Positions 52,700 through 61,836 of a stretch of 64,000 nt of DNA are shown here, one piece after another (position 1 is the stretch's first letter; each line of letters starts with the position of its first letter). The notes beneath the pieces were generated by a model. That model worked only from the letters and a program-made list of their open reading frames with translations, ran no database searches and was not told the DNA's origin. The position numbers were made by a program, and so were the translations under genes. This DNA is from Verrucomicrobiales bacterium (GTDB lineage: Bacteria > Verrucomicrobiota > Verrucomicrobiia > Verrucomicrobiales > DEV007). The stretch lies in NCBI GenBank assembly GCA_028047635.1, contig JAOFXR010000006.1, positions 29,855 through 93,854 on the forward strand, read 5' to 3'.

Positions 52700-53650
52700 C
52701 TACTTCAATTGATCGACAAAAAATTGGGCGCTAGCCGCTACGAGCTCATTACGAGTCGGGCTGATATCAGCATCCACTTTGCGCCAGTTATGGCCTGCGT
52801 TTTTGATAATCAAAATCGTTACAGGAGCGTCCAGTTCTTTGGCTCGCTCCTCCATGTAGTAGGCATGCTTCACCGGAATCGTTGTGTCACGGTCCCCCTG
52901 AATCATGAAGAGCGCCGGGCTGCCCTTTTTCAGATAAGTGATCGGACTCATCTCACGATAAAGACGGAGTTTCTCCTCGGGGCTATCATCTGCATTGACG
53001 ATACGAGGGCCAAACCGGTCGCGAAAATCATGCCTATCGTTATGATTGAAAAGGCTCTCTTTTTCGAAATCACACGGCCCATACCAGGAAAGCCCCGCAC
53101 GGACCTGGTAGTCGACCTCAGCGAGATCTGCATCGCCCGGTAAAGACGTGGGTGGAGAAAGGGTCAGCATCTGCGCGATCTGCCCTCCAGCGGAGTCTCC
53201 AAACACGAAGAGATTTTCAGGATCAATTTCGTATTCCTCACGGTTCCTAACGAGGTAGCGAATCGCGTCTTTCGAATCGATAACACAGTCACGCATCCGA
53301 ACCGTTCCCTCCTTGCTGTAGAGTCGATACTCTACCGAGACGACGCAGAAACCACGTGAGGTTAAGTCTTTAAAAAGAGGAGCAAAACCACCACTGGAAG
53401 CACCATACCGACTTCCCGCTGCCCAACCGCCGCCATGCGTGTAAACGATCACCGGACAAGGTTTCGCGGCACCCTCCGCCGGATAATACATATCAAACTT
53501 TAGCTCTCGTTTACCCAATGTTTTGTAGACGACGTCCAACTTTCGGGGAAAGCCGGTTTCGAGCGGTTTCGGGGTTCTTTTCGGTCGCTCTGCTAACGCT
53601 GTGGCAAGACAGGCGATCAGAGTTAAAATGGTGACGAATGATGTTTTCAT
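52700..53650 (-). CDS. Secreted alpha/beta-hydrolase esterase (BD-FAE/lipase family)
   Basis: 316 residues with a signal peptide ([20 protein letters not shown]). The motifs are those of hormone-sensitive-lipase/feruloyl-esterase-like enzymes: oxyanion [15 protein letters not shown], nucleophile [12 protein letters not shown] (Ser about residue 151), Asp in [18 protein letters not shown] and His in AGHNWRKVD. The fold, length and leader suggest a carbohydrate esterase that removes acetyl, feruloyl or similar groups from a glycan outside the cytoplasm; the exact ester is unknown. It lies 25 bases after the sulfatase stop and 13 bases before the PQQ gene. Its last eight residues are repeated downstream of the PQQ gene. 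Confidence 0.9.
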   Translation of the reverse strand: MKTSFVTILTLIACLATALAERPKRTPKPLETGFPRKLDVVYKTLGKRELKFDMYYPAEGAAKPCPVIVYTHGGGWAAGSRYGASSGGFAPLFKDLTSRGFCVVSVEYRLYSKEGTVRMRDCVIDSKDAIRYLVRNREEYEIDPENLFVFGDSAGGQIAQMLTLSPPTSLPGDADLAEVDYQVRAGLSWYGPCDFEKESLFNHNDRHDFRDRFGPRIVNADDSPEEKLRLYREMSPITYLKKGSPALFMIQGDRDTTIPVKHAYYMEERAKELDAPVTILIIKNAGHNWRKVDADISPTRNELVAASAQFFVDQLK

Positions 53651-53675
53651 AGTGCTGTAACGTTCTTTCTCCCGT

Positions 53676-55133
53676 TTAGAGCTCAGGAGCCACCCAATAG
53701 GGGATCCCGTCCGCTGCTTTTTGCTTCAGGTAGTTGGCCTCAAACGGCTTCTCGACATCCAGTGGAGCGTCTTCATTGACCATGAGCGGTCTCGCTTTGG
53801 CCCAGAATCCCTCATAGGCTTTCATTAATTTCGCCGCTACTTCGGGATGCTGTTCAAGCACATTGGTCTCCTCTCCAGGATCGCTCTCAATATCATAAAG
53901 CGCATCAGTTCCCACTAACCGCCACTTTTCACTACGAACCGCAAATTTCTTATCCTTGTAGCTATCAGGGTTAGAATCCCCTTTGCCAAATTTCCCGCTC
54001 GCACCTGCCTTCGGCCAGCGTCCCGTGTGGAAGAAAAGGTGACGGTCCGCCCATTCAGTCTCAGCGTTTTTAACGAGCGGGAGAAGACTGCGCCCTTCCA
54101 GCTCAAGATCCGAAATATCGGCGCCGGCCAGATCCGCAAGCGTCGGAAAAATATCGATGTGTCGAGCAAGCTGATCGAGATCCTGCCCTGGAGTTGTCAT
54201 ACCGGGAAGGCGAAAGAACAAGGGAACCCTCGATCCCCCCTGGTTCGTGGAGCCTTTCCCACCTTTCATCCCCGCATTAAAAATGCGCGATCCCTTCGCG
54301 CTTCCATTATCGGTTGTGAAGACCAGCAAGGTATTCCCGGCAATCCCCCACTCCTCAAGTTTCTCCATTACGAGACCAACGTTTTCATCAATGTTAGTAA
54401 TCATCCCGAAGAACGCGGCCGTATTTTTGTCCTTCACTTGATCTCTATACATCGCCTCATATTTCTCCCCAACGACGAAGGGTCCATGTGGCGCGTTGGT
54501 GGGAATATAGGCGAAAAAGGGTTTCTCTTTCTGCTCACGTATCCAGCCGAGTGCTTCCTGAAAAAAGATGTCCGTGCAGTATCCCTTCGTCTTCACGAAT
54601 TCCCCATTGTGTCGAATCGTTGGATCGAAGTATTTGTTCCCGGGAACATCGCCCTGACTGCCATCAAAATTCTGACCGATGCCGCCAGCGCCATGGATGA
54701 AGACTTCATCGAAACCACGACTTCCCGGCTGGTAGGCATCGGCCTCCCCGAGGTGCCACTTACCGAAGATACCCGTTGTATAGCCCGCCTTTTTTAGCGT
54801 TTCAGCAACCGTTGGCAATCCAAGCGCCATCCGCTCACGCTCCAGAATTGTGTGCGTCACTCCTGCCTCAAAGGGATTGCGACCCGACATCAACGCCGCG
54901 CGAGTTGGGGCGCATGTTGGACTGACGTGGTAGTCCGTGAACCGCGTACTCTGTGCATACAACTTATCCAGATTCGGAGTCTTTAGAAATGGATGCCCAT
55001 GACACGCAAGGTCACCGTAGCCCTGATCATCAGTCATCATGAAAATGATATTCGGCTGCTTCTGAGCGTGAGCAAAATTCATGCTCATACCAAAGACGAG
55101 CAGAGTGATAGTAATGAGGCTAAGGGGTTTCAT
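53676..55133 (-). CDS. Secreted sulfatase
   Basis: 485 residues. Signal peptide [20 protein letters not shown], then [21 protein letters not shown], formylglycine site CAPTR (Cys 74), [30 protein letters not shown] and [20 protein letters not shown]. It is closer in wording to the sulfatase part of the 33800-36976 fusion ([46 protein letters not shown]) than to the others here, so the two are probably paralogues with related substrates. The gene is in the 25-kb run, 37 bases from the next sulfatase's stop. Confidence 0.94.
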   Translation of the reverse strand: MKPLSLITITLLVFGMSMNFAHAQKQPNIIFMMTDDQGYGDLACHGHPFLKTPNLDKLYAQSTRFTDYHVSPTCAPTRAALMSGRNPFEAGVTHTILERERMALGLPTVAETLKKAGYTTGIFGKWHLGEADAYQPGSRGFDEVFIHGAGGIGQNFDGSQGDVPGNKYFDPTIRHNGEFVKTKGYCTDIFFQEALGWIREQKEKPFFAYIPTNAPHGPFVVGEKYEAMYRDQVKDKNTAAFFGMITNIDENVGLVMEKLEEWGIAGNTLLVFTTDNGSAKGSRIFNAGMKGGKGSTNQGGSRVPLFFRLPGMTTPGQDLDQLARHIDIFPTLADLAGADISDLELEGRSLLPLVKNAETEWADRHLFFHTGRWPKAGASGKFGKGDSNPDSYKDKKFAVRSEKWRLVGTDALYDIESDPGEETNVLEQHPEVAAKLMKAYEGFWAKARPLMVNEDAPLDVEKPFEANYLKQKAADGIPYWVAPEL

Positions 55134-55170
55134 AAAATTTGTCGGTTAAAAATTGGGGATCAGTCTCGAA

Positions 55171-56535
55171 TTAGTAACTCAGCTTGGCGCCTTTCATCGG
55201 CCTGTTTCGCTCACCGAGCCACCAATCCTTGGGACCTTCGGCTACAATTCCGTCCCAGACTTTAAAGAGCGCCTTTCTCATCTCTTCGGTCTTCTCAGGC
55301 ATTTTCGTAGCGAGATCATTCTCTTCTTTCCAGTCCTTCTCGATATCAAAAAGCATGAATTGGTTCATCTCATCGTTGCTGACAATTTTCCAATCACCAA
55401 TCCGAAGAGCGGATCGATCACCGACCTGAGAAACGTGAGTTCTCCAGTATAGCGGAACCGTCCTCGTCACTTCTTCTCCGGAAAACGCCGGAATCATGTT
55501 AGCTCCATCGATCGTGCGATCATCCGGCAATGGAATCCCGACGATGTCGAGGATCGTGGAGAAAATGTCTGAGCCAATCACCGGAACATCGCTCACGCTC
55601 CCCGCTTTGATGTGCCCGGGCCAACGCGCTACTCCCGGAACACGAATGCCGCCCTCGTGACTGCTTCGCTTCACGCCTCGCAAGCCACCTGCAGTTCCTC
55701 CATAGGCAGGGACTGGGCCATTGTCTGAGGTGAAAAACAAGAGCGTGTCATCGCTCACCCCTGCTTTGTCGAGTGCATCCATAACCTGACCAAGCGCATG
55801 ATCCAACTGGGTGATGTTGCCCATGTATTTGCTGTTCTCATGTCCGTCGTAGAGGTTTGAAAACTGAGGATCGGTTGCAATCGGAGAGTGTGGTTCATGA
55901 ACCCAAACCGACATCGCAAACGGCTTCTCAGGATCATGGATATCTTCCAGCCAATGAGCCGCTTCAGCAGCGACCAACTGAGCCGAGTAACCTTTCATCT
56001 CTCCGACAGGCTCTCCGTTGCGAACAAAGTTTTTCGGATTCTTGTGGCTCGGCTCCGCGTTGTTGTGCGAATACATCCAGTAGTCGTAGCCATGGTCTCC
56101 GGGTTGTGGGAACTCAGGTGTGTTGAACTGCTGCTTCGAGTTGAGATGCCATTTTCCAACGTGGCAGGTTTCGTAGCCAATCCCCTTGAGTAATTCCGGG
56201 TAAGTGATCTCACTGGCGCGCAGATGAGCTTCGTGGTTTCCCGAAAGGTGACGCCAAACGCCATTGCGATACGGAGTGCGCCCGGTCAGAATCGCGGAAC
56301 GAGACGGAGAGCACACTCCACAAGCGGAGTAACACTGAGTAAACTTTACGCCTTCGGAAGCGAGCTTATCGAGGTTAGGTGTCTTAATGAGCGGATGGCC
56401 GTATGTACCTGAATCCCCCCAGCCCATGTCATCCGCGACGAAGATCACAAAATTGGGATGCTCCTTAGAGTCGGCAAAAAGGTTCGGCGTTGATAGCAGG
56501 AACAACGCAGCAAAAAAGACGGGGATTGGTTTCAT
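55171..56535 (-). CDS. Secreted sulfatase
   Basis: 454 residues. Signal peptide MKPIPVFFAALFLLSTPNLF, then HPNFVIFVADDMGWGDSGTYG, formylglycine site CSPSR (Cys 75) followed by SAILTGRTPYRNGVW, CHVGKWHLNSKQQFN, LFFTSDNGPVPAYGG and IGDWKIVSNDEMNQFMLFDI. This looks like the N-acetylgalactosamine-6-sulfatase/arylsulfatase A branch common in PVC bacteria. It lies 33 bases from the DUF3604 gene stop and 37 bases before the next sulfatase, so it is co-transcribed. The substrate is not known. Confidence 0.94.
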   Translation of the reverse strand: MKPIPVFFAALFLLSTPNLFADSKEHPNFVIFVADDMGWGDSGTYGHPLIKTPNLDKLASEGVKFTQCYSACGVCSPSRSAILTGRTPYRNGVWRHLSGNHEAHLRASEITYPELLKGIGYETCHVGKWHLNSKQQFNTPEFPQPGDHGYDYWMYSHNNAEPSHKNPKNFVRNGEPVGEMKGYSAQLVAAEAAHWLEDIHDPEKPFAMSVWVHEPHSPIATDPQFSNLYDGHENSKYMGNITQLDHALGQVMDALDKAGVSDDTLLFFTSDNGPVPAYGGTAGGLRGVKRSSHEGGIRVPGVARWPGHIKAGSVSDVPVIGSDIFSTILDIVGIPLPDDRTIDGANMIPAFSGEEVTRTVPLYWRTHVSQVGDRSALRIGDWKIVSNDEMNQFMLFDIEKDWKEENDLATKMPEKTEEMRKALFKVWDGIVAEGPKDWWLGERNRPMKGAKLSY

Positions 56536-56568
56536 ATAATTAAAATTCAGAAAATAGCAGCTCTGTGC

Positions 56569-59163
56569 TTAACGCTTGTTAGTCATCCAAATGGGCGATG
56601 TCCAGCCCATGTTTCCGTCGACTTGTTCGATGCGCAAGTAGTAGCGGTTCTCACCGGCGATGGGATTTTCATCTGAGAAACTGGTCGCAAGATCCGTCGC
56701 ATCCGAATCCAAATCGAAAAAGTGAAAATCCTCCTCATTCCGCACCAGCGTAACGCGACTGAGCGGAGCAGTTCCTTTGATTAAAACTTCAAAAACCGGC
56801 ATTTCGTCACTCTTAAAAATCTCACCCATGAGGCGACCATTGCAGGAAAACTCCATGAAGATTTTGTCGGTAGCGGCACAGGTTCTTCGCGCGTCCATCG
56901 CATCGAAGATCTCCTCTCGAGTGAGACCTTGCTTCACATAGACCCCTCCATAGGAAATGTTCGTCGACCGGTGGTCCGAACTCGCGAACGCTCCCAGGCG
57001 ATGTTTAAGCCCAAGCGCCTTTTGCCAGGTTCCGGTTGCGGATTTACCAGCGAAGTGAGATTTTTTCGGACCGCCCACAACAATGGGTGGCTGAGGAGCG
57101 CCTTCACCTTCCGAGCTCTCACGTGATCCCTGAAAAACTTCGAGAAGATTCTCGAACTCCGGATCGAGCTTTTCGTATTTCGACCAATCCGTTCCCATCG
57201 AGCCAGCCGAGGTGTGCTCGATCGTAATCGCCCGCTGCCTATGTACACGAAGGAGATCCCAGAGTTGCCAGGGAGGTATCTCGCCAAGGATCTCGCCGTC
57301 AGGTTCGGGTAATGGAGTCGCCCATTTCGAATCAGCGTAATTCTTTCGCTTCATGTAAATGACAGGGCCGCCCCGCTCAAGGAAGAGGATATTGCGATGG
57401 CCATACGGATACTTCTGCTCCCGCTCATAGGCATAGATCGACGCGAAGCTCCCCGGATTGTGAAAAAGGTCGGCCAACTTCTGCGTCTGCCACCACTCGT
57501 AATCCGTGTAGCGCTTTCCAATCTCGGTATGATCCGAAGTCCCCAGAAAGTCGAGCCCGCCTGCTTCGATTGCATAGCGAAAATGCTCAACGATGCATCC
57601 ATCATCAGTCGTCCGGCAATTCGAGAAGTCTGTGTGCCGATGAACGTCGCCCCAGTAAAGCTGATACTTTTCACCTCCGATCTCCCAAACATGATGATCG
57701 GATCGGTCGCGTTCCGGTGTGTCATTGTAGGGCTCGAGAAGCGTCGGAGCCTCCTGCACGAGATCGAATGGCATTGGGCCGGCTGACTCGCGTTTAGCAG
57801 TAGGCGAAACCTTGGCCAGAAAAATGCCGGAATCACTGGCCTGCTTGTTCTTTCGCAAATCGCCAGGATAAGCAACGACGATGGAACCATCTTTAGTATT
57901 CAGCTCAACCGAGGCGTGTCGATCAAGGCAAAATGCGCTCTTGCCGAGCACTTCCGGCTTTGTCCATTCACCTGTGTCAGGCGTGAGCCGCGAGAAAGCG
58001 ACCTGCCAAAATCCTTTGCTTGAGAACAAGCAGTAGCGGAAAAACACCCAGGGATTCCCTTCGCCATCGATCATGACCTGAGGCACATCGATCGCACCCG
58101 TTCCGACACTCTGAGGATCGGCTACGAGATCAGGAAGCAGCGCCGTGATATCAGCGACCTTCTCGACCGCTCCGGATTCAAGATCAACCTTCACCACCTT
58201 GATCTGTCGATCATGATGCAATCCCCCTCCCTTTTTTCGCCAATCAGCGCCGAGGTCTTTACCCCAATTTTTCATGCCGTCTTCATAGGCAATCCATATG
58301 CTTTCTCCATCTGGACTCAGAGAGGCCTCGGCTCGCGCTTCATATCGCTCGGAGTTCGCCACAGTCATGGCGGGCTCAATGGTTCCGTTGGGTGAAACCC
58401 GTGAGAGAAACACGTCAAAATCCCCGTTTCGGTAGCTATCGAAAACGATGAAAGCGTCTTCGCTCTTACCCAATGCAAGTCGAGGCTCCCAATCCCCACC
58501 ACCTTCGCCATCAGTAACCTGAATTTCTTTTGACCACGCTTCAGACTTCGGGTCGAGGTGAAGAGCCATCACTCTATTAATTCCACTTTCAAGGCGTTGC
58601 CACGTTAACCAAACGCGTCCGTGCTGATCCGTATCAAGATCAGCAAAAATATCGTTTCCTGAGCCACTCGTAAGACGCTCAACCTTCCCCATGACCGCCT
58701 TCCCTTTGCGTCCAATCGTTCGCGCCATCAGGTCCCATTGCCCATCCGCTTCCAATTGCGACCACACACACAGGATCCGACCGTTGGGCAGTTGCGTGAG
58801 GCAGGGCTGATAAATGTTATCAATCTCAGGCTGAGAGACCGCCGTAAGTGAAGATAACTTCCCCGAGCCATCAAGATGCGACAACATGAGAGTATCCGCT
58901 TCCCCGTTGTTCTCAATATAGACAACAATCGGCCTGCCCTCCTCGCTCAGGCACATCGCAGGAAAATCCTCATGCACCTTCGCCGAATTCAATTGCGCAA
59001 AGGGTAGGCTCATCGGAAGCGCCGAAAGGCTCACTTTCGCGCCCCGCTTTGCCTTCTTTGCAGTAGGCTCCTGCCCTGAAACCTCTCCGGGAAGCGCAAT
59101 GACAACGAGAGTGAGCAGGGCAAAGGATAAGCGAAGGAGTTGCATGGGGTTTAGAAATTTCAT
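56569..59163 (-). CDS. DUF3604 protein with N-terminal beta-propeller, secreted
   Basis: 864 residues with a signal peptide. Residues of about 50-470 form a TolB/sialidase-like propeller (FPAMCLSEEGRPIVVYIENN, NGRILCVWSQLEADGQWDLM, RVWLTWQRLESGINRVMALH). From about 500 the DUF3604 region starts with its hallmark YWGDVHRHTDFSNCRTTDDG, then FLGTSDHTEIGKRYTDYEWW, FASIYAYEREQKYPYGHRNI, HTSAGSMGTDW and LGAFASSDHRSTNISYGGVY. The His/Asp pattern resembles PHP-type metal-dependent phosphoesterases or hydrolases; no DUF3604 activity is settled. A Lys-rich patch (EPTAKKAKRGAKVS) follows the leader. It is the first gene of the 25-kb run, with a hairpin about 60 bases upstream of its ATG. Confidence 0.87.
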   Translation of the reverse strand: MKFLNPMQLLRLSFALLTLVVIALPGEVSGQEPTAKKAKRGAKVSLSALPMSLPFAQLNSAKVHEDFPAMCLSEEGRPIVVYIENNGEADTLMLSHLDGSGKLSSLTAVSQPEIDNIYQPCLTQLPNGRILCVWSQLEADGQWDLMARTIGRKGKAVMGKVERLTSGSGNDIFADLDTDQHGRVWLTWQRLESGINRVMALHLDPKSEAWSKEIQVTDGEGGGDWEPRLALGKSEDAFIVFDSYRNGDFDVFLSRVSPNGTIEPAMTVANSERYEARAEASLSPDGESIWIAYEDGMKNWGKDLGADWRKKGGGLHHDRQIKVVKVDLESGAVEKVADITALLPDLVADPQSVGTGAIDVPQVMIDGEGNPWVFFRYCLFSSKGFWQVAFSRLTPDTGEWTKPEVLGKSAFCLDRHASVELNTKDGSIVVAYPGDLRKNKQASDSGIFLAKVSPTAKRESAGPMPFDLVQEAPTLLEPYNDTPERDRSDHHVWEIGGEKYQLYWGDVHRHTDFSNCRTTDDGCIVEHFRYAIEAGGLDFLGTSDHTEIGKRYTDYEWWQTQKLADLFHNPGSFASIYAYEREQKYPYGHRNILFLERGGPVIYMKRKNYADSKWATPLPEPDGEILGEIPPWQLWDLLRVHRQRAITIEHTSAGSMGTDWSKYEKLDPEFENLLEVFQGSRESSEGEGAPQPPIVVGGPKKSHFAGKSATGTWQKALGLKHRLGAFASSDHRSTNISYGGVYVKQGLTREEIFDAMDARRTCAATDKIFMEFSCNGRLMGEIFKSDEMPVFEVLIKGTAPLSRVTLVRNEEDFHFFDLDSDATDLATSFSDENPIAGENRYYLRIEQVDGNMGWTSPIWMTNKR

Positions 59164-59608
59164 TTAGAACCGGATCGTTCAACCGAACCTGGCAACATTG
59201 AAAACGCTGATAAGCTAAAAAACACCCTCAATCGCCCGTTAATTTAACGATCTAAGAGGGTTGAATCACCTAACAGACCCTGTTTGATGTTGGGGCTGGC
59301 GGAGGAAAACTGCTAGGGATTTGCTTTTTCAAGGAGTTCTTATGAGTGCGTCGGTTCCACAATAGGGATTGAGGGGGTGCAGCCAAATGTAAAATCAGAA
59401 AGTGACTGTCGAACCCAATATGCCGAATCGCGGCGCGTCCTTCGTTCGGATCATGGAGCATGTCGCGGAGCATGAAAAATGATGAAAACGAACTAATAGG
59501 GTTGGTTTATACAACAGCCGTTATGGCCGGTATTAAACGGGCGGTCTGATCGTTTATCAGGAACTGCGGTTCACAGGAACCGTTGGGTCGGACTTTGCGT
59601 CAGAATCT
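59164..59608. promoter_or_regulatory. Intergenic region with hairpins, likely head promoter of the long run
   Basis: This 445-base spacer has no convincing gene. At 59224-59261 ACCCTC and GAGGGT enclose the 13-base palindrome CGTTAATTTAACG (59237-59249), a candidate operator or leader hairpin about 60-100 bases before the DUF3604 ATG. At 59567-59582 CGGTTC-ACAG-GAACCG could end acyltransferase transcription 27 bases after its stop. 59312-59344 is one arm of an inverted repeat whose partner is at 61788-61821. A 67-codon frame at 59270-59473 is probably not a gene. Confidence 0.45.
59312..59344 (+). repeat. Left arm of imperfect inverted repeat
   Basis: This 33-base arm matches the reverse complement of 61788-61821 at 25 of 33 positions by hand, including an unbroken 12-base core ATTTGCTTTTTC followed by GAGTT. 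The pair encloses the acyltransferase gene and the beta-lactamase fragment. It could mark ends of an inserted segment, but no transposase or target duplication was found. Confidence 0.45.
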
Positions 59609-61243
59609 TCAAGTCCGCGTCTTCCTTCCATTCAAAATCGCTCCGACCCAGGTGTAGCGAACGAAAAAGTCGTAAGTGAGCAATAGCACGAAAGTAAGCA
59701 CCAACAGAATCGCAGGAAGTTTTACAAAGCTTGGAAAGTCCCAGCCGCTCACCGAAATTTGCAATGCCATCACGAGCGGCAAGTGAGCAAGGTAGAGCCA
59801 GTAGGTTGAGTCAGACAGATAGCGGGTTTTCGAATTCTCCGCCGAGAAGAACTGGCGGAAAACCCCTATGAACCCGAAAATCATCATCCACGCATAAACA
59901 ACGGCGAACAGGCTGGCGAGCCCATGGTAGATGACGAAATTTTCATTGCGAAGTTCAAAATAATGCAACCCCGCGAACAGCACCGGAACTGCAAGGAGAA
60001 AGTGGATCAGCCAGAATTTTCCAGCGCGTTTTTCGAACGCCTCTTTCCCAAAACACAGCGCACCAAAGCCGAAAAAAATTGAGTAATAGAACAACTTCGG
60101 TGGCCAGGGAAGAAGTCCCGTTGCAGTGTCCGGACCGAATGATTGGCGCATCAGATACTGGGCGGCGAATGTCAACGGAACCAGCCACAGCCAGCGGATA
60201 ATCGGTCGAACAAGAACTGCCGAATGTTTATCCGGCAGTCTGGAAAAAAGCGGTGCAAAGAGCACGAACAGAATTACCAACAGGCAAAGATAATAGAGAA
60301 ACCAGAGATGATGAAAGAAAGGCATCATCGCGCCGAATGTCCAGATTTTGACTAAAGTTTCGACAAGGTTTTCATTGCGATCTGATGACTGGCTTTCACT
60401 TTCGGAGTCGCTTCCAGCGGACTTCAGCAGCTCGACCGTTTTCTTGCGCCCACTCATGATCTCCTCCTGATCCAGATCGATTCTCAACATTCCACACACC
60501 CATTTTACGATCCCCCAGGGCGCTCCGGCGCTGTCGAGCGGAGTTCCCCCCCGACTGTTGCGAGCGTTCACAACCGCGCCGTTTTCTAGCAAAAATGCAA
60601 CGATTTCGCTGCGACCGAGAAATGCCGCACCGTGCAGGGGCGAATTGCCATCCTGGTTGGATGCATTCACATTAGCACCATGACCGATTAGAGCTTCCAC
60701 TGCCTCGACTTTCCCGGACATCGCCGCCCATGCGAGTGGTGTGATTCCAAACGAATCGGGTTTATCAACACCGGCTCCATCGTTCAGAATTTTGGTAAGC
60801 GTTTCGATATTCCCCTGTTTTGCGGCATTCCAAATCGATAATTCCTCCGATCCCGATTCGGTCCTTTCGATAGCGTTCCGGGCTTTGACTGCATTTCCCC
60901 AAATGCCAAGCGCGATCATCGCCGGCCAAACCAAGATTACGCCTGCAATCATGGGAACGACGATCCGGATGGCGCGGTTTTTCAGTAAACCGACTGTCCC
61001 GCGCCTGCGCCAGAGCATGGCAGTAAAAAATCCGCTGATTAAAAAGAAAAGTGGCATGCGAAATCCGTGGATTGCATAGAGAAGAAAGCCATAGACATCA
61101 TCGTTCGGGTGAATGTCCTGCGCCGGCCACATTGGGATGACAATAAACGACATGAATCCGTGAAGCACTAAACCCAGCAACATCGCAAAGGCGCGAAGCG
61201 CATCGAGATGGTGAAAGCGTTGCGGAGTGGATTGGGGTGTCAT
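59609..61243 (-). CDS. Acyltransferase-3 family membrane protein with inserted ankyrin repeats
   Basis: 544 residues. The start RFHHLDALRAFAMLLGLVLH is the acyltransferase-3 signature with the conserved His. The first four membrane segments (to about residue 112) are followed by a soluble insert at about 125-290 with three ankyrin repeats (DSFGITPLAWAAMSGKVEAV, QDGNSPLHGAAFLGRSEIVA, SRGGTPLDSAGAPWGIV). The remaining membrane helices resume near residue 305 (FGAMMPFFHHLWFLYYLCLL). Acyltransferase-3 proteins move acyl groups to sugars or glucans at the inner membrane (OpgC and OafA type). An ankyrin insert would face one side of the membrane and may bind a partner. The reading frame is continuous, so the fusion is real. 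ATG at 61243. Confidence 0.9.
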   Translation of the reverse strand: MTPQSTPQRFHHLDALRAFAMLLGLVLHGFMSFIVIPMWPAQDIHPNDDVYGFLLYAIHGFRMPLFFLISGFFTAMLWRRRGTVGLLKNRAIRIVVPMIAGVILVWPAMIALGIWGNAVKARNAIERTESGSEELSIWNAAKQGNIETLTKILNDGAGVDKPDSFGITPLAWAAMSGKVEAVEALIGHGANVNASNQDGNSPLHGAAFLGRSEIVAFLLENGAVVNARNSRGGTPLDSAGAPWGIVKWVCGMLRIDLDQEEIMSGRKKTVELLKSAGSDSESESQSSDRNENLVETLVKIWTFGAMMPFFHHLWFLYYLCLLVILFVLFAPLFSRLPDKHSAVLVRPIIRWLWLVPLTFAAQYLMRQSFGPDTATGLLPWPPKLFYYSIFFGFGALCFGKEAFEKRAGKFWLIHFLLAVPVLFAGLHYFELRNENFVIYHGLASLFAVVYAWMMIFGFIGVFRQFFSAENSKTRYLSDSTYWLYLAHLPLVMALQISVSGWDFPSFVKLPAILLVLTFVLLLTYDFFVRYTWVGAILNGRKTRT

Positions 61244-61283
61244 GCACTGGCTATATTATCATCGCTTATTATCCGCTCCGCAA

Positions 61284-61760
61284 CTACTTCGATGGTTTTC
61301 CCAAAATCTCGCGTGCGTGCTTTTCAAACACTCCAAAGGTCGGTGCTTGGTAGCCCCAGGTCTGGATCATGAAAACGCCGTATCCGTTTTCTCTGGTATC
61401 GATCCAGAATTTGGTTCCGGCGGCACCGCCCCATTGATAGCCCCCGTTTCCGTCGACCATCCCGCCAAGACCGTACACCTTTTTGATGTCCTTGAGGTGG
61501 TTTTGAATCATCAGGTCAACGGTCTCCGTTTTCAAAACCCGTGTGCCCCGGTATTCCCCTTTGTTGGCCATCATGGCGCAGAATCGTGCGTAGTCTTCCG
61601 TCGTCGACATCAGTCCCTGGCCACCCATCATGCGGGTCAGTATCTTCACATTTAACGACCCCAATCCGTTCAGCTTGGATGCTGCACGCAATCTCTTGAA
61701 GTCCTCTGTTGTCGCAATCCCAGTTGATTCCGTAAAGGCATGGTCAACCACCCTCTGCAC
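61284..61760 (-). pseudogene. Beta-lactamase/serine hydrolase C-terminal fragment
   Basis: Only about 158 codons, matching the C-terminal third of class C beta-lactamase-like serine hydrolases: MGGQGLMSTTEDYARFCAMM, RVLKTETVDLMIQNHL, YGLGGMVDGNGGYQWGGAAG and TKFWIDTRENGYGVFMIQTW. The KTG-like box is replaced by GGAAGTKFW. The N-terminal two thirds, with the catalytic SxxK and YxN, are missing: a TGA lies in frame three codons before the first possible start (GTG at 61760), and upstream sequence is the tail of drmC. It is therefore a truncated pseudogene. The break sits about 30 bases from the inverted-repeat arm at 61788, so a deletion or insertion event at this spot is likely. Confidence 0.85.
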
Positions 61761-61787
61761 CCCTCAATCACGGCAGGACCAACGTGC

Positions 61788-61821
61788 CAATGAAAACTCG
61801 TCGAAAAAGCAAATTCCAATC
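61788..61821 (-). repeat. Right arm of imperfect inverted repeat
   Basis: Reverse complement reads GATTGGAATTTGCTTTTTC then GACGAGTTTTC, matching 59312-59344 with a 12-base identical core. It lies between the truncated beta-lactamase start and the drmC stop, that is, exactly at the break point of the fragment. Confidence 0.45.
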
Positions 61822-61836
61822 AATTTTGTTTCATAT

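Noticed and set aside
59270..59473. 67-codon minus-strand frame
   Set aside because: Spans one arm of the inverted repeat, has no recognisable domain, and ends in low-complexity proline/serine; more likely non-coding.
61227..61655. 142-codon plus-strand frame
   Set aside because: Shadow of the beta-lactamase fragment, whose minus-strand reading is clearly family-like.
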